Shown here: positions 36,918-47,857 of the stretch, in pieces | How the letters are laid out: each line of letters starts with the position of its first letter | How positions within the stretch are numbered: the stretch's first letter is position 1 | NCBI RefSeq assembly: GCF_018257515.1 | Contig: NZ_JAERJR010000001.1 | Location: forward strand, 62,001-126,000 | Direction of reading: 5' to 3' | DNA from: Tatumella sp. JGM118 | GTDB lineage: Bacteria > Pseudomonadota > Gammaproteobacteria > Enterobacterales > Enterobacteriaceae | DNA: 64,000 nt | Program-made: the position numbers and the translations under genes | Notes under the pieces: model-generated | Seen by the model: only the letters and a program-made list of their open reading frames with translations | Told to the model about the DNA's origin: nothing | The model's database searches: none

Positions 36918-37676
36918 ATGGATCATGCGATTTATACCGCCATGGGGGGAGCCAGCCAGACGCTGATGACGCAGGCGATCACCACCGCCAACCTCGCCAA
37001 TGTCTCCACGCCCGGCTTTAAGGCCCAGCTGTCGGCGTTACGGGCCGTACCGGTCGACGGCTTATCGTTACCGACCCGGACACTGGTGGCAGCGTCCACC
37101 CCGGGGGCCGATATGTCTGCCGGAAAACAGGATAACACTGACCGTCCGCTGGATGTGGCTGTGGAGCCTGCCGGCTGGCTGGCGGTCCGGCTTGCCGATG
37201 GCAGTGAAGCGTACACCCGTAACGGGAATATGCAGCTCGATTCACAGGGCATGCTGACGATCAGCGGGCATCCGGTCATCGGGGAGGATGGTCCCATCGC
37301 TTTGCCTCAGAATGCCCGTCTGACTATCGCGACCGATGGGTCGATTACGGCGCTCAACCCGGGGGATCAGCCGAATGCCACGGTTCAGGTCGCCAGGCTG
37401 AAACTGGTCAGGGCTGACGGAAAAATGCTGCAACGCGGGGATGACGGATTTTTCCGTCCTTCGCCCGGCCTCGCACAACAACAGGGTGCGGTACTACCTG
37501 CAGATGTGACTCTGAAAGTGATGCCCGGCGCGCTGGAAGGCAGCAATGTGAATCCGGTCACCGCCATGGTGGAGATGATCAGCAATGCCCGCCGTTTCGA
37601 AATGCAGATGAAAGAAATCAGCAGTGTCGACCAGAATGAACAGAAAGCGAATCAGCTGCTGTCATTCACCAGCTAA
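36918..37676 (+). CDS. flgF: Flagellar proximal rod protein FlgF
   Basis: A 252-residue rod protein. It starts '[20 protein letters not shown]', like E. coli FlgF, with '[19 protein letters not shown]'. The C-terminus '[20 protein letters not shown]' is the shared rod helix. It lies 16 bases after flgE and 16 before flgG, tightly packed in the operon. Confidence 0.96.
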   Translation: MDHAIYTAMGGASQTLMTQAITTANLANVSTPGFKAQLSALRAVPVDGLSLPTRTLVAASTPGADMSAGKQDNTDRPLDVAVEPAGWLAVRLADGSEAYTRNGNMQLDSQGMLTISGHPVIGEDGPIALPQNARLTIATDGSITALNPGDQPNATVQVARLKLVRADGKMLQRGDDGFFRPSPGLAQQQGAVLPADVTLKVMPGALEGSNVNPVTAMVEMISNARRFEMQMKEISSVDQNEQKANQLLSFTS

Positions 37677-37692
37677 GGGGAACAGAAAAGCA

Positions 37693-38475
37693 ATGATACG
37701 TTCTTTATGGATAGCTAAGACCGGTCTGGATGCTCAGCAGACCAATATGGATGTCATATCCAACAACCTGGCAAACGTCAGTACCAATGGCTTTAAACGC
37801 TCACGGGCGGTCTTTGAAGATTTGCTGTATCAGACCTTACGTCAGCCAGGAACGCAGTCTTCGGAGCAGGACACGCTGCCTTCCGGGTTACAGATAGGGA
37901 CCGGCGTCAGACCGGTCACGACCGAGCGTCTGCATAGCCAGGGCAATCTCTCGAAAACCGATAATTCGAAAGATATCGCGATTAATGGTCAGGGCTATTT
38001 TCAGGTGCTGTTACCGGACGGCAGTTCGGCCTACACCCGCGACGGTTCATTCCAGGTCGATCAGAACGGGCAACTGGTGAATAACGCCGGTTTTCAGGTA
38101 CAGCCCGGGATCACCATCCCGCCGAATGCCTTGAGTATTACCGTGTCCCGGGACGGTGTGGTCAGTGTCACACAACCGGGGCAGACCCAGGCCGCGCAGG
38201 TGGGGCAGCTGACCCTGAATACCTTTATCAATGATGCGGGCCTGGCAAGTCAGGGGGAAAACCTCTATCAGGAAACCCAGGCCTCCGGCGCGCCGACCGA
38301 GAGTACCCCCGGGCAAAACGGGGCCGGCCTGCTGTATCAGGGGTATGTGGAGACCTCCAACGTGAATGTCGCGGAAGAACTGGTCACGATGATCCAGACG
38401 CAACGGGCCTATGAAATTAACAGTAAGGCGATCAGTACGTCCGATCAGATGTTGCAGCGACTGACCCAGCTATGA
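37693..38475 (+). CDS. flgG: Flagellar distal rod protein FlgG
   Basis: A 260-residue protein, equal in length to E. coli FlgG, building the distal rod. It opens '[20 protein letters not shown]' with '[20 protein letters not shown]' next, and ends '[20 protein letters not shown]'. ATG 37693 follows AAGGGGAA within the normal distance; the longer frame from 37624 overlaps flgF and is rejected. Confidence 0.97.
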   Translation: MIRSLWIAKTGLDAQQTNMDVISNNLANVSTNGFKRSRAVFEDLLYQTLRQPGTQSSEQDTLPSGLQIGTGVRPVTTERLHSQGNLSKTDNSKDIAINGQGYFQVLLPDGSSAYTRDGSFQVDQNGQLVNNAGFQVQPGITIPPNALSITVSRDGVVSVTQPGQTQAAQVGQLTLNTFINDAGLASQGENLYQETQASGAPTESTPGQNGAGLLYQGYVETSNVNVAEELVTMIQTQRAYEINSKAISTSDQMLQRLTQL

Positions 38476-38538
38476 CCGGCATCGCTTACCGGCCGGCAGT
38501 GATCGGCCGTTTTTTGTCTGAGAAACGGAGGTAACACT

Positions 38539-39234
38539 GTGGTGAGATCGGCACTTTACCGTGGCATCCTCCCGGCACTTCTGCTGCTGACCGAAGGTTG
38601 TACGTTGATCCCCCGGACACCGTTAGTCAAAGGCGCAACCAGTGCAGAGCCTCCGGCGGCCGGGGCACCCTCGGCAGACGGCTCCATTTTTCAGGGCGTC
38701 GCCCCGCTCAGTTACGGGTATCAGCCCCTGTTCGAGGACAGACGACCGAGAAATATCGGCGATACGCTGACGATTGTATTGCAGGAAAATGTCAGTGCCA
38801 GTAAGAGTTCTTCAAGCAATGCCAGCCGTAAAGCCAGCAGTAATTTTGGGCTATCTGCCACTCCGCGTCTCCTGAGCGGTCTGCTGGGGGGCGATAAAAC
38901 GAACTTTGATGGCAGCGGCGGGAATGACTTCAATGGTAAGGGAGGCGCGACCGCGAATAATACCTTTACCGGGACCATTACGGTCACCGTAGAAAAGGTG
39001 CTGGCTAACAGTAACCTGAAAGTCGTGGGTGAAAAACAGATCGCCATCAATCAGGGCACTGAATTTATCCGTTTCTCCGGGGTAGTCAACCCGCGTACCA
39101 TCACCGCCAGTAACTCGGTGGTGTCAACCTCGGTGGCCGATGCCCGGATTGAGTATGTGGGTAACGGCTATATCAATGAAGCCCAGCAGATGGGCTGGCT
39201 GCAACGCTTTTTCCTGACTATCTCACCTATGTAA
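38539..39234 (+). CDS. flgH: Flagellar L-ring protein FlgH
   Basis: A 231-residue outer-membrane lipoprotein that forms the L ring. The signal ends in the lipobox 'LTEGC' and the body has '[20 protein letters not shown]' and '[20 protein letters not shown]', matching E. coli FlgH. The start is GTG 38539 (an adjacent GTG at 38542 is also possible) with GGAG at 38527-38530. Between it and flgG are 63 bases with a GC-rich hairpin-like segment, so partial polarity is possible. Confidence 0.96.
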   Translation: MVRSALYRGILPALLLLTEGCTLIPRTPLVKGATSAEPPAAGAPSADGSIFQGVAPLSYGYQPLFEDRRPRNIGDTLTIVLQENVSASKSSSSNASRKASSNFGLSATPRLLSGLLGGDKTNFDGSGGNDFNGKGGATANNTFTGTITVTVEKVLANSNLKVVGEKQIAINQGTEFIRFSGVVNPRTITASNSVVSTSVADARIEYVGNGYINEAQQMGWLQRFFLTISPM

Positions 39235-39245
39235 GAGGCCAGTAA

Positions 39246-40355
39246 ATGCCTGTAATGATGCGCCTGCTAAGCGGCTTACTGTTAGCTTGCTCTCTTTCTT
39301 TAAGCGTTCATGCCGAACGTATCAGAGATCTGACCACGGTTCAGGGCGTCCGCGATAACCAGTTAATCGGTTACGGGCTGGTGGTCGGACTGGACGGTAC
39401 CGGGGATCAGACGACCCAGACCCCGTTCACCACCCAGACCATGAGTAATATGCTCTCTCAATTAGGGATCACCGTGCCCGGCGGGACCAATATCCAGCTG
39501 AAAAATGTCGCTGCCGTGATGGTAACAGCGACGCTGCCTCCGTTTGCCCATCAGGGGAAAAATATAGATGTCGTCGTTTCCTCAATGGGAAATGCAAAAA
39601 GTCTGCGTGGCGGGACATTGCTGATGACTCCGCTAAAAGGCGTGGATAATCAGGTCTATGCGCTGGCCCAGGGCAACATTCTGGTCGGCGGGGCGGGGGC
39701 CAGTGCCGGCGGCAGCAGTGTCCAGGTCAATCAGCTTAACGGCGGACGGATCACCGGTGGGGCTATTGTGGAACGGGAACTGCCGACAGATTTCGGCACC
39801 CGTAATGAACTGGTGCTGGAACTGAATGATGTCGATTTTACCGTGGCGCAGCGCATATCGGATGCCATTAATCGGTATGCAGGTTACCCGGCAGCTTCTG
39901 CGGAAGATGGCAGTGCCGTTAAAATCAAAGCGTCGGCGTCCCATGCCTCACAGGTCAGCCTGCTGGCAGCAATACAGAATCTGAAAGTCTCCGTGCCAGT
40001 GGAAGATGCCAGGGTCATTATCAATTCCCGTACCGGGTCGGTGGTGATGAACCGGGAAGTGATCCTTGGCACCTGTGCCGTTGCCCAGGGGAATCTGTCG
40101 GTGACCATTAACCGCCAGGACCGGGTGAGCCAGCCGGATACGCCGCTGGCCGGCGGTCAGACGGTGGTCAGCCCGGAAACGCAAATAGATATGCGGCAGC
40201 AGGGCGGAACATTACAACATGTGAAGGCCAGCGCCAGCCTGAATAATGTGGTTCGTGCCCTGAATACTCTGGGCGCGACACCGATTGAGCTGATGTCAAT
40301 TCTGCAGGCCATGGAATCTGCCGGGTGTCTGCGGGCAAAGCTGGAGATCATCTGA
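39246..40355 (+). CDS. flgI: Flagellar P-ring protein FlgI
   Basis: A 369-residue periplasmic protein with signal peptide ('[12 protein letters not shown]'), forming the P ring in peptidoglycan. '[20 protein letters not shown]', '[19 protein letters not shown]' and '[20 protein letters not shown]' match E. coli FlgI. Two Cys residues ('LGTCAVAQG' and 'ESAGCLRAK') correspond to the known disulfide. Its stop overlaps the flgJ start (TGATG). Confidence 0.97.
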   Translation: MPVMMRLLSGLLLACSLSLSVHAERIRDLTTVQGVRDNQLIGYGLVVGLDGTGDQTTQTPFTTQTMSNMLSQLGITVPGGTNIQLKNVAAVMVTATLPPFAHQGKNIDVVVSSMGNAKSLRGGTLLMTPLKGVDNQVYALAQGNILVGGAGASAGGSSVQVNQLNGGRITGGAIVERELPTDFGTRNELVLELNDVDFTVAQRISDAINRYAGYPAASAEDGSAVKIKASASHASQVSLLAAIQNLKVSVPVEDARVIINSRTGSVVMNREVILGTCAVAQGNLSVTINRQDRVSQPDTPLAGGQTVVSPETQIDMRQQGGTLQHVKASASLNNVVRALNTLGATPIELMSILQAMESAGCLRAKLEII

Positions 40356-41281
40356 TGAAAATCACACAGGACACCGGGGCGCTGGCTTTTGACAGTCATT
40401 CACTGGATAAGCTTAAACGTGAAGCCGCGCGTCATCCGCGTCAGCAGTCGATGGCCGTTGCCCGCCAGCTCGAAGGGGTGTTTCTGCAGATGATGCTGAA
40501 AAGTATGCGACAGACCCTGCCGGGGGATACGCTATCCGGCAGTTCCCCGAGCCGGCTGTTTACCTCGTTGTATGACGAGCAGATTGCCCGGCAAAACGGC
40601 GAACGGGGTCTGGGGTTGGGGCTGGCAAAACTCATTGCACAGCAAATGCAGCCCGCGGTGGCACCGGATGAACAGGCAGGGACCCGTCCGATGCCCCTCG
40701 GGCCGTTACGCGTGCCAGTGCAGCCGCCGGCGGCGGTACTGCGTGACACATTACGCCAGGTGATCCCGGCGTTACCGCAGCCGACGGCAGCTATGACGTC
40801 GTTTCTGAACCGTATCCGGCAACCGGCACAGCAAATCAGTGCCCGCAGTGGTATCCCTCACCAGTTGATTCTGGCTCAGGCGGCGCTGGAATCCGGCTGG
40901 GGACAGCGGCAAATCCTGCGTCGTGATGGTCAGCCCAGTTTTAACCTGTTCGGGATCAAAGCCGGCGCGCATTGGCAGGGAGAAACCACGGCGATCATGA
41001 CGACCGAATATCATCAGGGGATACCCGAAAAACGGCGTGACAGTTTCAGGGTTTATCACTCCTATCGCGAAGCGCTGGAAGATTACGCCCGGCTTATTAC
41101 AGAAAACCCCCGTTACCGCGCGGTGACCGGTGCCGTGACGGCAGAATCAGCCGCACACGCATTACAGAAGGCGGGATATGCCTCTGACCCGGCCTACGCA
41201 AAAAAACTGATCACGGTGATCCGTCAGTTGCAAACAATGTCAGTGCAAGCCGTCAGTGCAGATCTCAGCAATTTATTCTGA
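40355..41281 (+). CDS. flgJ: Flagellar rod cap and muramidase FlgJ
   Basis: A 308-residue protein with two domains. The N-terminal third is the rod-capping part ('RQLEGVFLQMMLKSMRQTLP'). The C-terminal half (about 150-308) is a GH73 beta-N-acetylglucosaminidase domain, with catalytic Glu in 'LAQAALESGWGQRQI' and 'NLFGIKAGAHWQG'. It opens peptidoglycan for the rod. ATG 40355 overlaps the flgI stop by one base. Usual length is 313 in E. coli. Confidence 0.97.
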   Translation: MKITQDTGALAFDSHSLDKLKREAARHPRQQSMAVARQLEGVFLQMMLKSMRQTLPGDTLSGSSPSRLFTSLYDEQIARQNGERGLGLGLAKLIAQQMQPAVAPDEQAGTRPMPLGPLRVPVQPPAAVLRDTLRQVIPALPQPTAAMTSFLNRIRQPAQQISARSGIPHQLILAQAALESGWGQRQILRRDGQPSFNLFGIKAGAHWQGETTAIMTTEYHQGIPEKRRDSFRVYHSYREALEDYARLITENPRYRAVTGAVTAESAAHALQKAGYASDPAYAKKLITVIRQLQTMSVQAVSADLSNLF

Positions 41282-41288
41282 GCACCTC

Positions 41289-41316
41289 TCAAGAATTGCC
41301 GCGACATTACCGATAA
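41289..41316 (+). promoter_or_regulatory. Candidate sigma-28 promoter of flgKL
   Basis: TCAAGAAT (41289-41296), 12 bases, then ACCGATAA (41309-41316) resemble the sigma-28 consensus, with one extra spacer base and a mismatch in the first -10 base. It lies in the 110-base flgJ-flgK interval, where a class 3 promoter is known in E. coli and Salmonella. Confidence 0.5.
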
Positions 41317-41391
41317 CACCCTAAAGCATCCTGAAACACTCTGACCGGAAGGCCATCCCTGGCCTCCGGCAGCACAATTACGGAGACAACT

Positions 41392-43029
41392 ATGTCCGGT
41401 CTGATTAACTCTGCCATGAGCGGGCTGAATGCAGCGCAATCTGCACTGATGATCACCAGCCTTAATATCAGTAACTACACAGTGGCCGGCTATAACCGGC
41501 AACTCCTGTTAATGTCTCAGGCGGGCAGTACTCAGTCCGGAAATGCCTGGTACGGTAACGGTGTCAGGGTCGACGGGGTTCAGCGGCAATACGATGAACT
41601 GATCAGCCGTCAGTTAATGGAAGCCAGCGCGAAGAACAGTGCGGCGAACAGTCAGTTTACGCAGATCTCCGGTATCGATAACATGCTGACGATGGACGGT
41701 AATGATCTGTCGGACGCCTTACAGCAGTTTTTTAAAAATATTCAGAATGTGGTTGATAATGCGGAAGACCCGGCAGCCAGGCAGGCATTGTTAAGTGATG
41801 CCAAATCTCTGGCCGGACAGATAAGAACCTTCCAGCAATATCTGGATAATCAGCAAGCGTCCGTCAATAATCAGATAAAAGACTCTGTCAGTGCCATAAA
41901 TAAATATACCTCTCAGATAGCGGCGCTGAATGAGCAAATCGCCAAACTTTCAGCCACCGGTCAGGCCCCGAATAACCTGCTGGATCAGAGGGACCAGCTG
42001 GTCAGCGAACTGAATAATATCACCGCGGTGAATGTCAGTATGCAGGACAACAGCATGGTGGTTTCCTTACCTAACGGACTGACTCTGGTCAACGGTAATC
42101 AGAGTACCGAAATGAAGGCGGTGCCTTCCGCTGAGGATCCGGGCCGTCTTATCCCGGGATATACCGATAAGCTGGCCGGGGACATCGGCTTACCGGATAA
42201 AATGTTTACCTCCGGGTCACTGTCGGGGGGACTGGCTTTCCGGCGGGAGGATCTCGATAGCGTGCAGAACCGCCTGGGGCAACTCACCGTCGCCTTCGCC
42301 AGTCAGATGAACATCGTACAACATCAGGGGTATGACAGTAACGGCGACCCGGGGACCGATTTCTTTACGATGGGACAGCCGGAGACATACCGTAACAGTA
42401 ATAATACGTCAGATACGACGCTGGATGCCTCCTTCACAGACAGCAGTGCACTGAAAGCCTCCGACTATCGTGTCTCATGGGAGCAGGGGCGCTGGACTGT
42501 GACCCGTTTATCGGATAACCAGGTCCTGATGCCGGAAGTCACTTCTGCCGACGGGAAAACTCATCTCAATATCGATGGTCTTGATATCACGGTGAACGGT
42601 GATCCCGCAGAAAAGGATTCATTCCTGGTAAGGCCGCTGGCCGGCGCGGCCCGTGGATTTGATGTGGCGCTCACCGACGGGTCTCAGATAGCGGCAGCTG
42701 CAGAACCCGGCGGGGCCAGTGATAACCGGAATGCACAGGCGATGCTGGCACTCCAGGACAGTCCCATCGTGGGAGGATCCACGCTGACCGAGGCGTATGG
42801 CTCACTGGTCAGTTTTGTGGGTAATGAGACCAGCAGCCTGGAAGGACGCTGTCAGACCGGACAGCAGGTGGTGGATCAGTTAACCCAGCGTCAGCAGTCG
42901 GTATCCGGCGTGAATCTGGATGAAGAGTATTCATTACTGACTCAGTATCAGCAATATTACATTGCCAATACCCGGGTGCTGCAAACTGCCGGTGAGCTGT
43001 TTGATGCCATTATCAATATCAGGAACTAA
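41392..43029 (+). CDS. flgK: Hook-filament junction protein FlgK
   Basis: A 545-residue protein, first of two junction proteins (HAP1). 'GLINSAMSGLNAAQSALMIT' and 'NISNYTVAGYNRQ' make the N-terminal motif. The C-terminal 'GVNLDEEYSLLTQYQQYYIA' is the family end. The middle domain diverges freely, as expected. ACGGAG precedes ATG 41392. FlgN, encoded at the other end of the cluster, is its export chaperone. Confidence 0.97.
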   Translation: MSGLINSAMSGLNAAQSALMITSLNISNYTVAGYNRQLLLMSQAGSTQSGNAWYGNGVRVDGVQRQYDELISRQLMEASAKNSAANSQFTQISGIDNMLTMDGNDLSDALQQFFKNIQNVVDNAEDPAARQALLSDAKSLAGQIRTFQQYLDNQQASVNNQIKDSVSAINKYTSQIAALNEQIAKLSATGQAPNNLLDQRDQLVSELNNITAVNVSMQDNSMVVSLPNGLTLVNGNQSTEMKAVPSAEDPGRLIPGYTDKLAGDIGLPDKMFTSGSLSGGLAFRREDLDSVQNRLGQLTVAFASQMNIVQHQGYDSNGDPGTDFFTMGQPETYRNSNNTSDTTLDASFTDSSALKASDYRVSWEQGRWTVTRLSDNQVLMPEVTSADGKTHLNIDGLDITVNGDPAEKDSFLVRPLAGAARGFDVALTDGSQIAAAAEPGGASDNRNAQAMLALQDSPIVGGSTLTEAYGSLVSFVGNETSSLEGRCQTGQQVVDQLTQRQQSVSGVNLDEEYSLLTQYQQYYIANTRVLQTAGELFDAIINIRN

Positions 43030-43056
43030 TGTCACTGTGACGATGTTGGAGTGTTT

Positions 43057-44019
43057 ATGAGACTCAGTACAAACCTAATCTTTTCGTTACAGATGCAAAG
43101 TATCAGCAAGTCCCAGTCGGCCTGGCTCGCCAGTGGTATGCAGGTCTCCACAGGGAAACGCGTAACAAAGCCCTCCGATGACCCTATCGCGGCCTCTCAG
43201 GCGCTGAATATCTTACAAACGCAGACCAAAGATGCACAGTATGCCATGGCACAATCTTTCGCCGGCCAGTCTTTAAGCAATGAAGAAAATGCGCTGGGGA
43301 ATGTGAGTGATAATCTTCAGTCGGCGTTAACACAGATTATTTACGGAACCACCGGGACACTGAATGATGATGACCGTGCGGTGATTGCCACCCAGTTGCA
43401 GAATATCCGTGATCAATTGGTGAATCTGGCAAATACACAGGACAGTAATGGCCGGTATATTTTTGCCGGTTACAAGACTCAGCAGCCGCCGTTTGTCAGT
43501 GGTGATGACGGTGTGACTTATCAGGGGGGCGACCAGGCCATTACACAGCAGGTGGATGCCCAGCGCACAATGACCATCGGACATCCGGGGGATAGTGTAT
43601 TTATGTCGCATACCGGCAATGCCATTCCGGAGCCGGATGGGTCGGCCAGTGAAACCAATGTCTTTACTCTGCTGGATGAGGCAATAACGGCGCTTAAGAC
43701 GCCTCAGGGTGGACAGGGTGATGAGGTTCTGAAACAGTTTGAGGAGACCATGGGCAAAGTTAACCGGGGTCTGCATAATTCACTGAACAATGTGCTGAGT
43801 GTCCGGTCCGAAATAGGGACGCAGCTTGCCGAACTGGATACCCTGGGGGATCAGCGTCAGAACCGGCAGGTGATCCTGAGTGATCAGCTTAGCCAGCTGA
43901 CGGATATCGATATCACAGAATCGATTTCCCGCTATGTGATGCAGCAGACCGCATTACAGGCCAGCTATAAAACCTTCAGTCAGATAACACAGTTATCACT
44001 GTTTCAGCTTAACCGTTGA
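43057..44019 (+). CDS. flgL: Hook-filament junction protein FlgL
   Basis: A 320-residue junction protein (HAP3) between FlgK and the filament. 'MRLSTNLIFSLQMQSISKSQ' and 'GKRVTKPSDDPIAASQAL' are the FlgL/flagellin-type N-terminus; the C-terminal helix is 'QQTALQASYKTFSQITQLSL'. ATG 43057 is preferred to GTG 43051, which lies within the GGAG ribosome site. It is the last flagellar gene here; a strong terminator follows at 44031. Confidence 0.97.
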   Translation: MRLSTNLIFSLQMQSISKSQSAWLASGMQVSTGKRVTKPSDDPIAASQALNILQTQTKDAQYAMAQSFAGQSLSNEENALGNVSDNLQSALTQIIYGTTGTLNDDDRAVIATQLQNIRDQLVNLANTQDSNGRYIFAGYKTQQPPFVSGDDGVTYQGGDQAITQQVDAQRTMTIGHPGDSVFMSHTGNAIPEPDGSASETNVFTLLDEAITALKTPQGGQGDEVLKQFEETMGKVNRGLHNSLNNVLSVRSEIGTQLAELDTLGDQRQNRQVILSDQLSQLTDIDITESISRYVMQQTALQASYKTFSQITQLSLFQLNR

Positions 44020-44030
44020 ATCCGCAAGTA

Positions 44031-44064
44031 AAAAAAAACCTGACCGCAAGGTCAGGTTTTTTTT
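44031..44064. terminator. Bidirectional terminator between flgL and rne
   Basis: The stem CCTGACC-GCAA-GGTCAGG is flanked by eight As and eight Ts, a strong intrinsic terminator in both directions. It ends both flgKL and rne, whose stops are 12 and about 31 bases away. Confidence 0.95.
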
Positions 44065-44094
44065 GGCCGGCAACAGGGCCGGCATCGCCAGGGA

Positions 44095-47000
44095 TCACTC
44101 GCCGGTTTTCGTCACCGGTGCGGTGGCATGATGGGTAGCAGCATGACCACCCGCTGAACCTTTACCGGTAAACGCGTATTGAGGACGGACCCAATCGCTG
44201 TGCGGCAGAGGTTCCGGTTGCCATTCCGGCGCCGGAGCTTTGGTCATCGGTGCCGTTGCGTGGTAACGGTAACGCGCAGTGGCTGAGCTATCAGACGGTG
44301 CGGCTGTCTTAACAGGTGCAGTTGCCTTAACAGGCTCTGCGGTCTCAACAGGCGCTGCTGCTTTAACAGGTTCTGCTGTCTCAACAGATGCTTCCGTCAT
44401 CGCGGCCTGCGGTGCAGGTACGTTCGTCTGAACCGGTGATGGCTCTTCAGCTTCTGCCGGCGGTACTGCAGCCTGCTCAGTCTGAGGGGCTTCAACAGGC
44501 GCGATCGTTTCAGCAACCCCATGTTCTGCGACCGGTGCGGAGGCCACCTCTGTGTCGGTCTGGCTGACGGCCGGTGTTTCTTCGGCGACAGCCGTCACAT
44601 CGATAACCTCGGCTTCGCTGACCGGAGTGACGGTGTCAACGTCATGCTTCTCTGCCACCACGGCGTTGGTTTCTGCAACATCCGCGGCTTGCTCAGGTAA
44701 GGCCTGAGGTTCTGCCGGCGTCGCGGTGACTGCAGGAGCCCGGGTTTCTGTCTGCGGAGCAACTTCAGCAACTTCAGTCGCCGTATGCGGTGTTTCTGTC
44801 TCTGCCTGAACTGCCGGCAGATCGTAACGGATCCAGACTTTACCTGATGCCATTTCCGGGGAGGCTGCGGCCGTCTCCAGTGGCATTGGTGACTGCTGCG
44901 GATAACGCTCATCACGGTAACGACGACGACGCTGACCACTGACACGCAGGTGACGTGGTGAACGGCGTGAACGGCGCGGGATATTCGCGTTATTGTCGCG
45001 GCTGTCTGCGGACACTTCATGGCTGGTTTCGCTGGCAGTCTCTTCCGGAGCGACCGGTGAGGTTTCGACGACCGGCGTTTCAGCCACCTGATCCTCTGCA
45101 GAAACATAGCGGACTTTCTGTATCAGCGTACGTTGCTGACGACGCGCCGTCACCTGAACCTGTTCTTCATCACGGGCCGGTTGCTCTGTCTCTGTTTCCG
45201 GAGCGGCGACGACGGCTTTTTCTGCCGCGTTATCGGCCTGTTGCTGACGACGTTCTTCCTGACGACGACGCTGGCGTTCAGCGCGTTGTTCGCGACGCTG
45301 TTGCTCACGCTGCTGACGGGCTTCTTCGCTCAGTGGCTGACGAGGTTCAGCGGTTGTGTCACGATTCTCAGTCGCAGCCGCATTACGGCGGTTGTTACGG
45401 CGATTATCGTCACGGTTATTCGCGTTCTCGCTGTTTCGGTCATTGTTGCGTGTCTGGCGGTCATTACGCTCGTTGCGGTCATTACGCTCATTGCGGTCAT
45501 TACGCTCGTTGCGGTCATTACGCTCATTGCGGTCATTACGCTCGTTGCGGTCATTACGCTCGTTGCGGTCATTACGCTCGTTACGGTCATTACGCTCGTT
45601 ACGGTTATTGTTGTTACGGCGATTAGTCCGGCGGTCATTACGATTACCGGAGGTATTTTCACGGGAACGTTCCGGCGTCGCTGCTTTTTCCGGTGCCACA
45701 GTCGCCGCAGGGGTTTCTTTATCCTGAGTGGCGCCGCCAAACAGATTTTTCAGCCCGCTGACCAGACGACTGAAGAAACATGACGCTTTGGCGGGGGTTT
45801 CCTGCTCTTTACCGGTCGTCACGGCGGCACGACTTTGAGCAGCCACGGATTCTGTGACCGCCGGAGGTGCTTCCTGAATGGCAAAGGCGGCCAGAGCCGG
45901 TTGCTCCGGACGACGGCGCTCTGCCGGCTCTTCATCAGAAATAGATGCGATTTCAACTTCATGCAGTTTCGGCAGGTGATAGCTGAGCGTCTTAGTCTCT
46001 TCACCTTTACGTACACGCAGCACCGAATAGTGCGGGGTTTCCATGCGCTCATCAGGAACGATGATGGTACGTACACCCCCCTGGCGGGTTTCAATGGCAT
46101 TAACCGCTTCACGTTTTTCGTTCAGCAGGTAAGAGGCAATCTGGACCGGCACAATGGCATGAACTTCTTTGGTATTTTCTTTCAGCGCTTCTTCTTCGAT
46201 CAAGCGCAGAATAGACAGAGAAAGTGACTCGTTGTCACGCACTGTACCGGTACCACTGCAACGCGGGCAAACGTGGTGGCTGGACTCACCCAGTGACGGG
46301 CTGAGACGCTGGCGGGACATTTCCAGTAAGCCGAAGCGTGAAATATGGCTGATCTGAATACGGGCGCGATCCTGACGTACCGCTTCACGCAGGCGATTTT
46401 CCACCGCACGCTGGTGGCGTACCGGGGTCATATCGATAAAGTCGATAACAATCAGGCCACCCAGGTCACGTAAGCGCAACTGGCGGGCGATTTCGTCTGC
46501 CGCTTCCAGGTTGGTATTGTAGGCCGTTTCTTCAATATCACCACCGCGGGTTGCACGGGCGGAGTTGATATCGATAGCCGTCAGGGCCTCGGTGCTGTCG
46601 ATAACAATCGAGCCACCGGAAGGTAACCGGACTTCACGCTGGAAAGCGGATTCGATCTGCGATTCGATTTGGTAGTGGCTGAACAGCGGAATTTCACCGG
46701 TATACAGTTTGATTTTGCTGCTGAAGTCAGGGCGGCCGAGTGCAGCGATGTGCTGACGTGCCAGTTCCAGAACTTTCGGGTTATCGATAAGAATTTCACC
46801 GATATCCTGGCGCAGGTAATCACGGAAGGCGCGGACAATGACATTACTTTCCTGATGGATCAGGAAAGGTGCAGGGCGGTTTTCTGCCGCTTTTTTAATG
46901 GCATCCCAGTGTTTCAGACGGAAGCTGAGATCCCATTGCAGAGCTTCTGCGGATTTGCCGACACCGGCGGTACGTACGATCAATCCCATGCCTTCCGGCA

Positions 47001-47478
47001 GTTCCAGCGAGGAGAGCGCTTCTTTCAGCTCAGTACGATCGTCACCTTCGATACGACGGGAGATCCCACCGGCCCGCGGGTTGTTCGGCATCAGTACCAG
47101 ATAGCTTCCCGCCAGGCTGATAAAGGTGGTCAGCGCAGCGCCTTTGTTACCGCGTTCTTCTTTATCAATCTGAACAATGACTTCCTGACCTTCGCGTAAC
47201 ACGTCTTTAATATTCGGACGACCGTGCATGGAGTAATTGGCAGGAAAATATTCGCGGGAGATTTCTTTGAGAGGAAGGAAACCGTGACGTTCAGCACCGT
47301 AATCAACAAATGCCGCTTCAAGGCTGGGTTCAATTCGGGTGATTTTACCTTTGTAGATATTCGCTTTTTTCTGCTCATGACCCGGGCTTTCGATATCCAG
47401 GTCATACAGGCGCTGTCCATCCACCAGGGCGACACGCAACTCTTCCTGCTGAGTTGCGTTTATTAACATTCTTTTCAT
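44095..47478 (-). CDS. rne: Ribonuclease E
   Basis: A 1127-residue endoribonuclease, the core of the RNA degradosome, bound to the inner membrane. The N-terminal 530 residues are almost the same as in E. coli: an S1 domain, DNase I-like sites with Asp in '[14 protein letters not shown]' and 'VIDFIDMTP', and the Zn-link 'CPRCSGTG'. A membrane-targeting amphipathic segment ('[15 protein letters not shown]') follows, then an Arg-rich scaffold. Residues about 625-672 are eight exact copies of NERNDR, encoded by 18-base repeats. '[20 protein letters not shown]' is the RNA-binding part; the C-terminal 'GGHAATHHA' region resembles the PNPase-binding end. It is longer than E. coli RNase E (1061). Confidence 0.98.
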   Translation of the reverse strand: MKRMLINATQQEELRVALVDGQRLYDLDIESPGHEQKKANIYKGKITRIEPSLEAAFVDYGAERHGFLPLKEISREYFPANYSMHGRPNIKDVLREGQEVIVQIDKEERGNKGAALTTFISLAGSYLVLMPNNPRAGGISRRIEGDDRTELKEALSSLELPEGMGLIVRTAGVGKSAEALQWDLSFRLKHWDAIKKAAENRPAPFLIHQESNVIVRAFRDYLRQDIGEILIDNPKVLELARQHIAALGRPDFSSKIKLYTGEIPLFSHYQIESQIESAFQREVRLPSGGSIVIDSTEALTAIDINSARATRGGDIEETAYNTNLEAADEIARQLRLRDLGGLIVIDFIDMTPVRHQRAVENRLREAVRQDRARIQISHISRFGLLEMSRQRLSPSLGESSHHVCPRCSGTGTVRDNESLSLSILRLIEEEALKENTKEVHAIVPVQIASYLLNEKREAVNAIETRQGGVRTIIVPDERMETPHYSVLRVRKGEETKTLSYHLPKLHEVEIASISDEEPAERRRPEQPALAAFAIQEAPPAVTESVAAQSRAAVTTGKEQETPAKASCFFSRLVSGLKNLFGGATQDKETPAATVAPEKAATPERSRENTSGNRNDRRTNRRNNNNRNERNDRNERNDRNERNDRNERNDRNERNDRNERNDRNERNDRNERNDRQTRNNDRNSENANNRDDNRRNNRRNAAATENRDTTAEPRQPLSEEARQQREQQRREQRAERQRRRQEERRQQQADNAAEKAVVAAPETETEQPARDEEQVQVTARRQQRTLIQKVRYVSAEDQVAETPVVETSPVAPEETASETSHEVSADSRDNNANIPRRSRRSPRHLRVSGQRRRRYRDERYPQQSPMPLETAAASPEMASGKVWIRYDLPAVQAETETPHTATEVAEVAPQTETRAPAVTATPAEPQALPEQAADVAETNAVVAEKHDVDTVTPVSEAEVIDVTAVAEETPAVSQTDTEVASAPVAEHGVAETIAPVEAPQTEQAAVPPAEAEEPSPVQTNVPAPQAAMTEASVETAEPVKAAAPVETAEPVKATAPVKTAAPSDSSATARYRYHATAPMTKAPAPEWQPEPLPHSDWVRPQYAFTGKGSAGGHAATHHATAPVTKTGE
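45462..45605 (-). repeat. Eight tandem 18-base units inside rne
   Basis: On the plus strand the unit is CATTACGCTCGTTGCGGT, with variation at only two positions (CGTT/CATT, TGCGG/TACGG). Eight copies span 144 bases and encode (NERNDR)8. Because the unit is a multiple of three, gain or loss of copies keeps the frame. Confidence 0.95.
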
Positions 47479-47850
47479 TTATAAGTACTCGTCATTTTTT
47501 CATAAGTGACTCAGCTGTGGGCATCATTGCCCCGGACGAAAATAAACCGATGGCTCCGTGGCTTATTGCAATCACGTCAGCCTCACGGCTGTCGATCGCT
47601 AAAGGAGCGCAAATAATGTCGGAGGTGAGGTTTCTCATCGAAACCGCGACCGGAAGGATGTCAGCTGCATGAAAAACAGTGGCAGGTCCCCCCCTACGTC
47701 CGGGCTACAACCCGCAGCCCGCTAAGTGCCTGAGTTAACATTACGTCTTATGCCATTGCTGCGTGTCTGTTTAATCCGGCAAAAATTTCTGCTTCATGTT
47801 TCTTTTATTCCGGATTTCCGGAAAAAGAAACCAGAGCATTATTCCATTGC
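47479..47850 (-). promoter_or_regulatory. Long 5' leader of rne with hairpins
   Basis: From the likely promoter to the rne ATG there are about 370 bases without a gene, matching the 361-base autoregulatory leader known in E. coli. Two hairpins are plain: GGGCT/AGCCC at 47702-47720 and TTCCGG/CCGGAA at 47808-47823. In E. coli such leader hairpins let RNase E control its own mRNA; here it is inferred from position and length. Confidence 0.6.
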
Positions 47851-47857
47851 TGACCTT

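Noticed and set aside
45462-45605. CRISPR-like regular repeats
   Set aside because: Units are contiguous without spacers and in frame within rne; no cas genes are present.
45133-45783. Long plus-strand open frame with regular hydrophobic repeat, antisense to rne
   Set aside because: It is produced by the 18-base repeat, which leaves several frames open at once. The opposite strand encodes the well-conserved RNase E.
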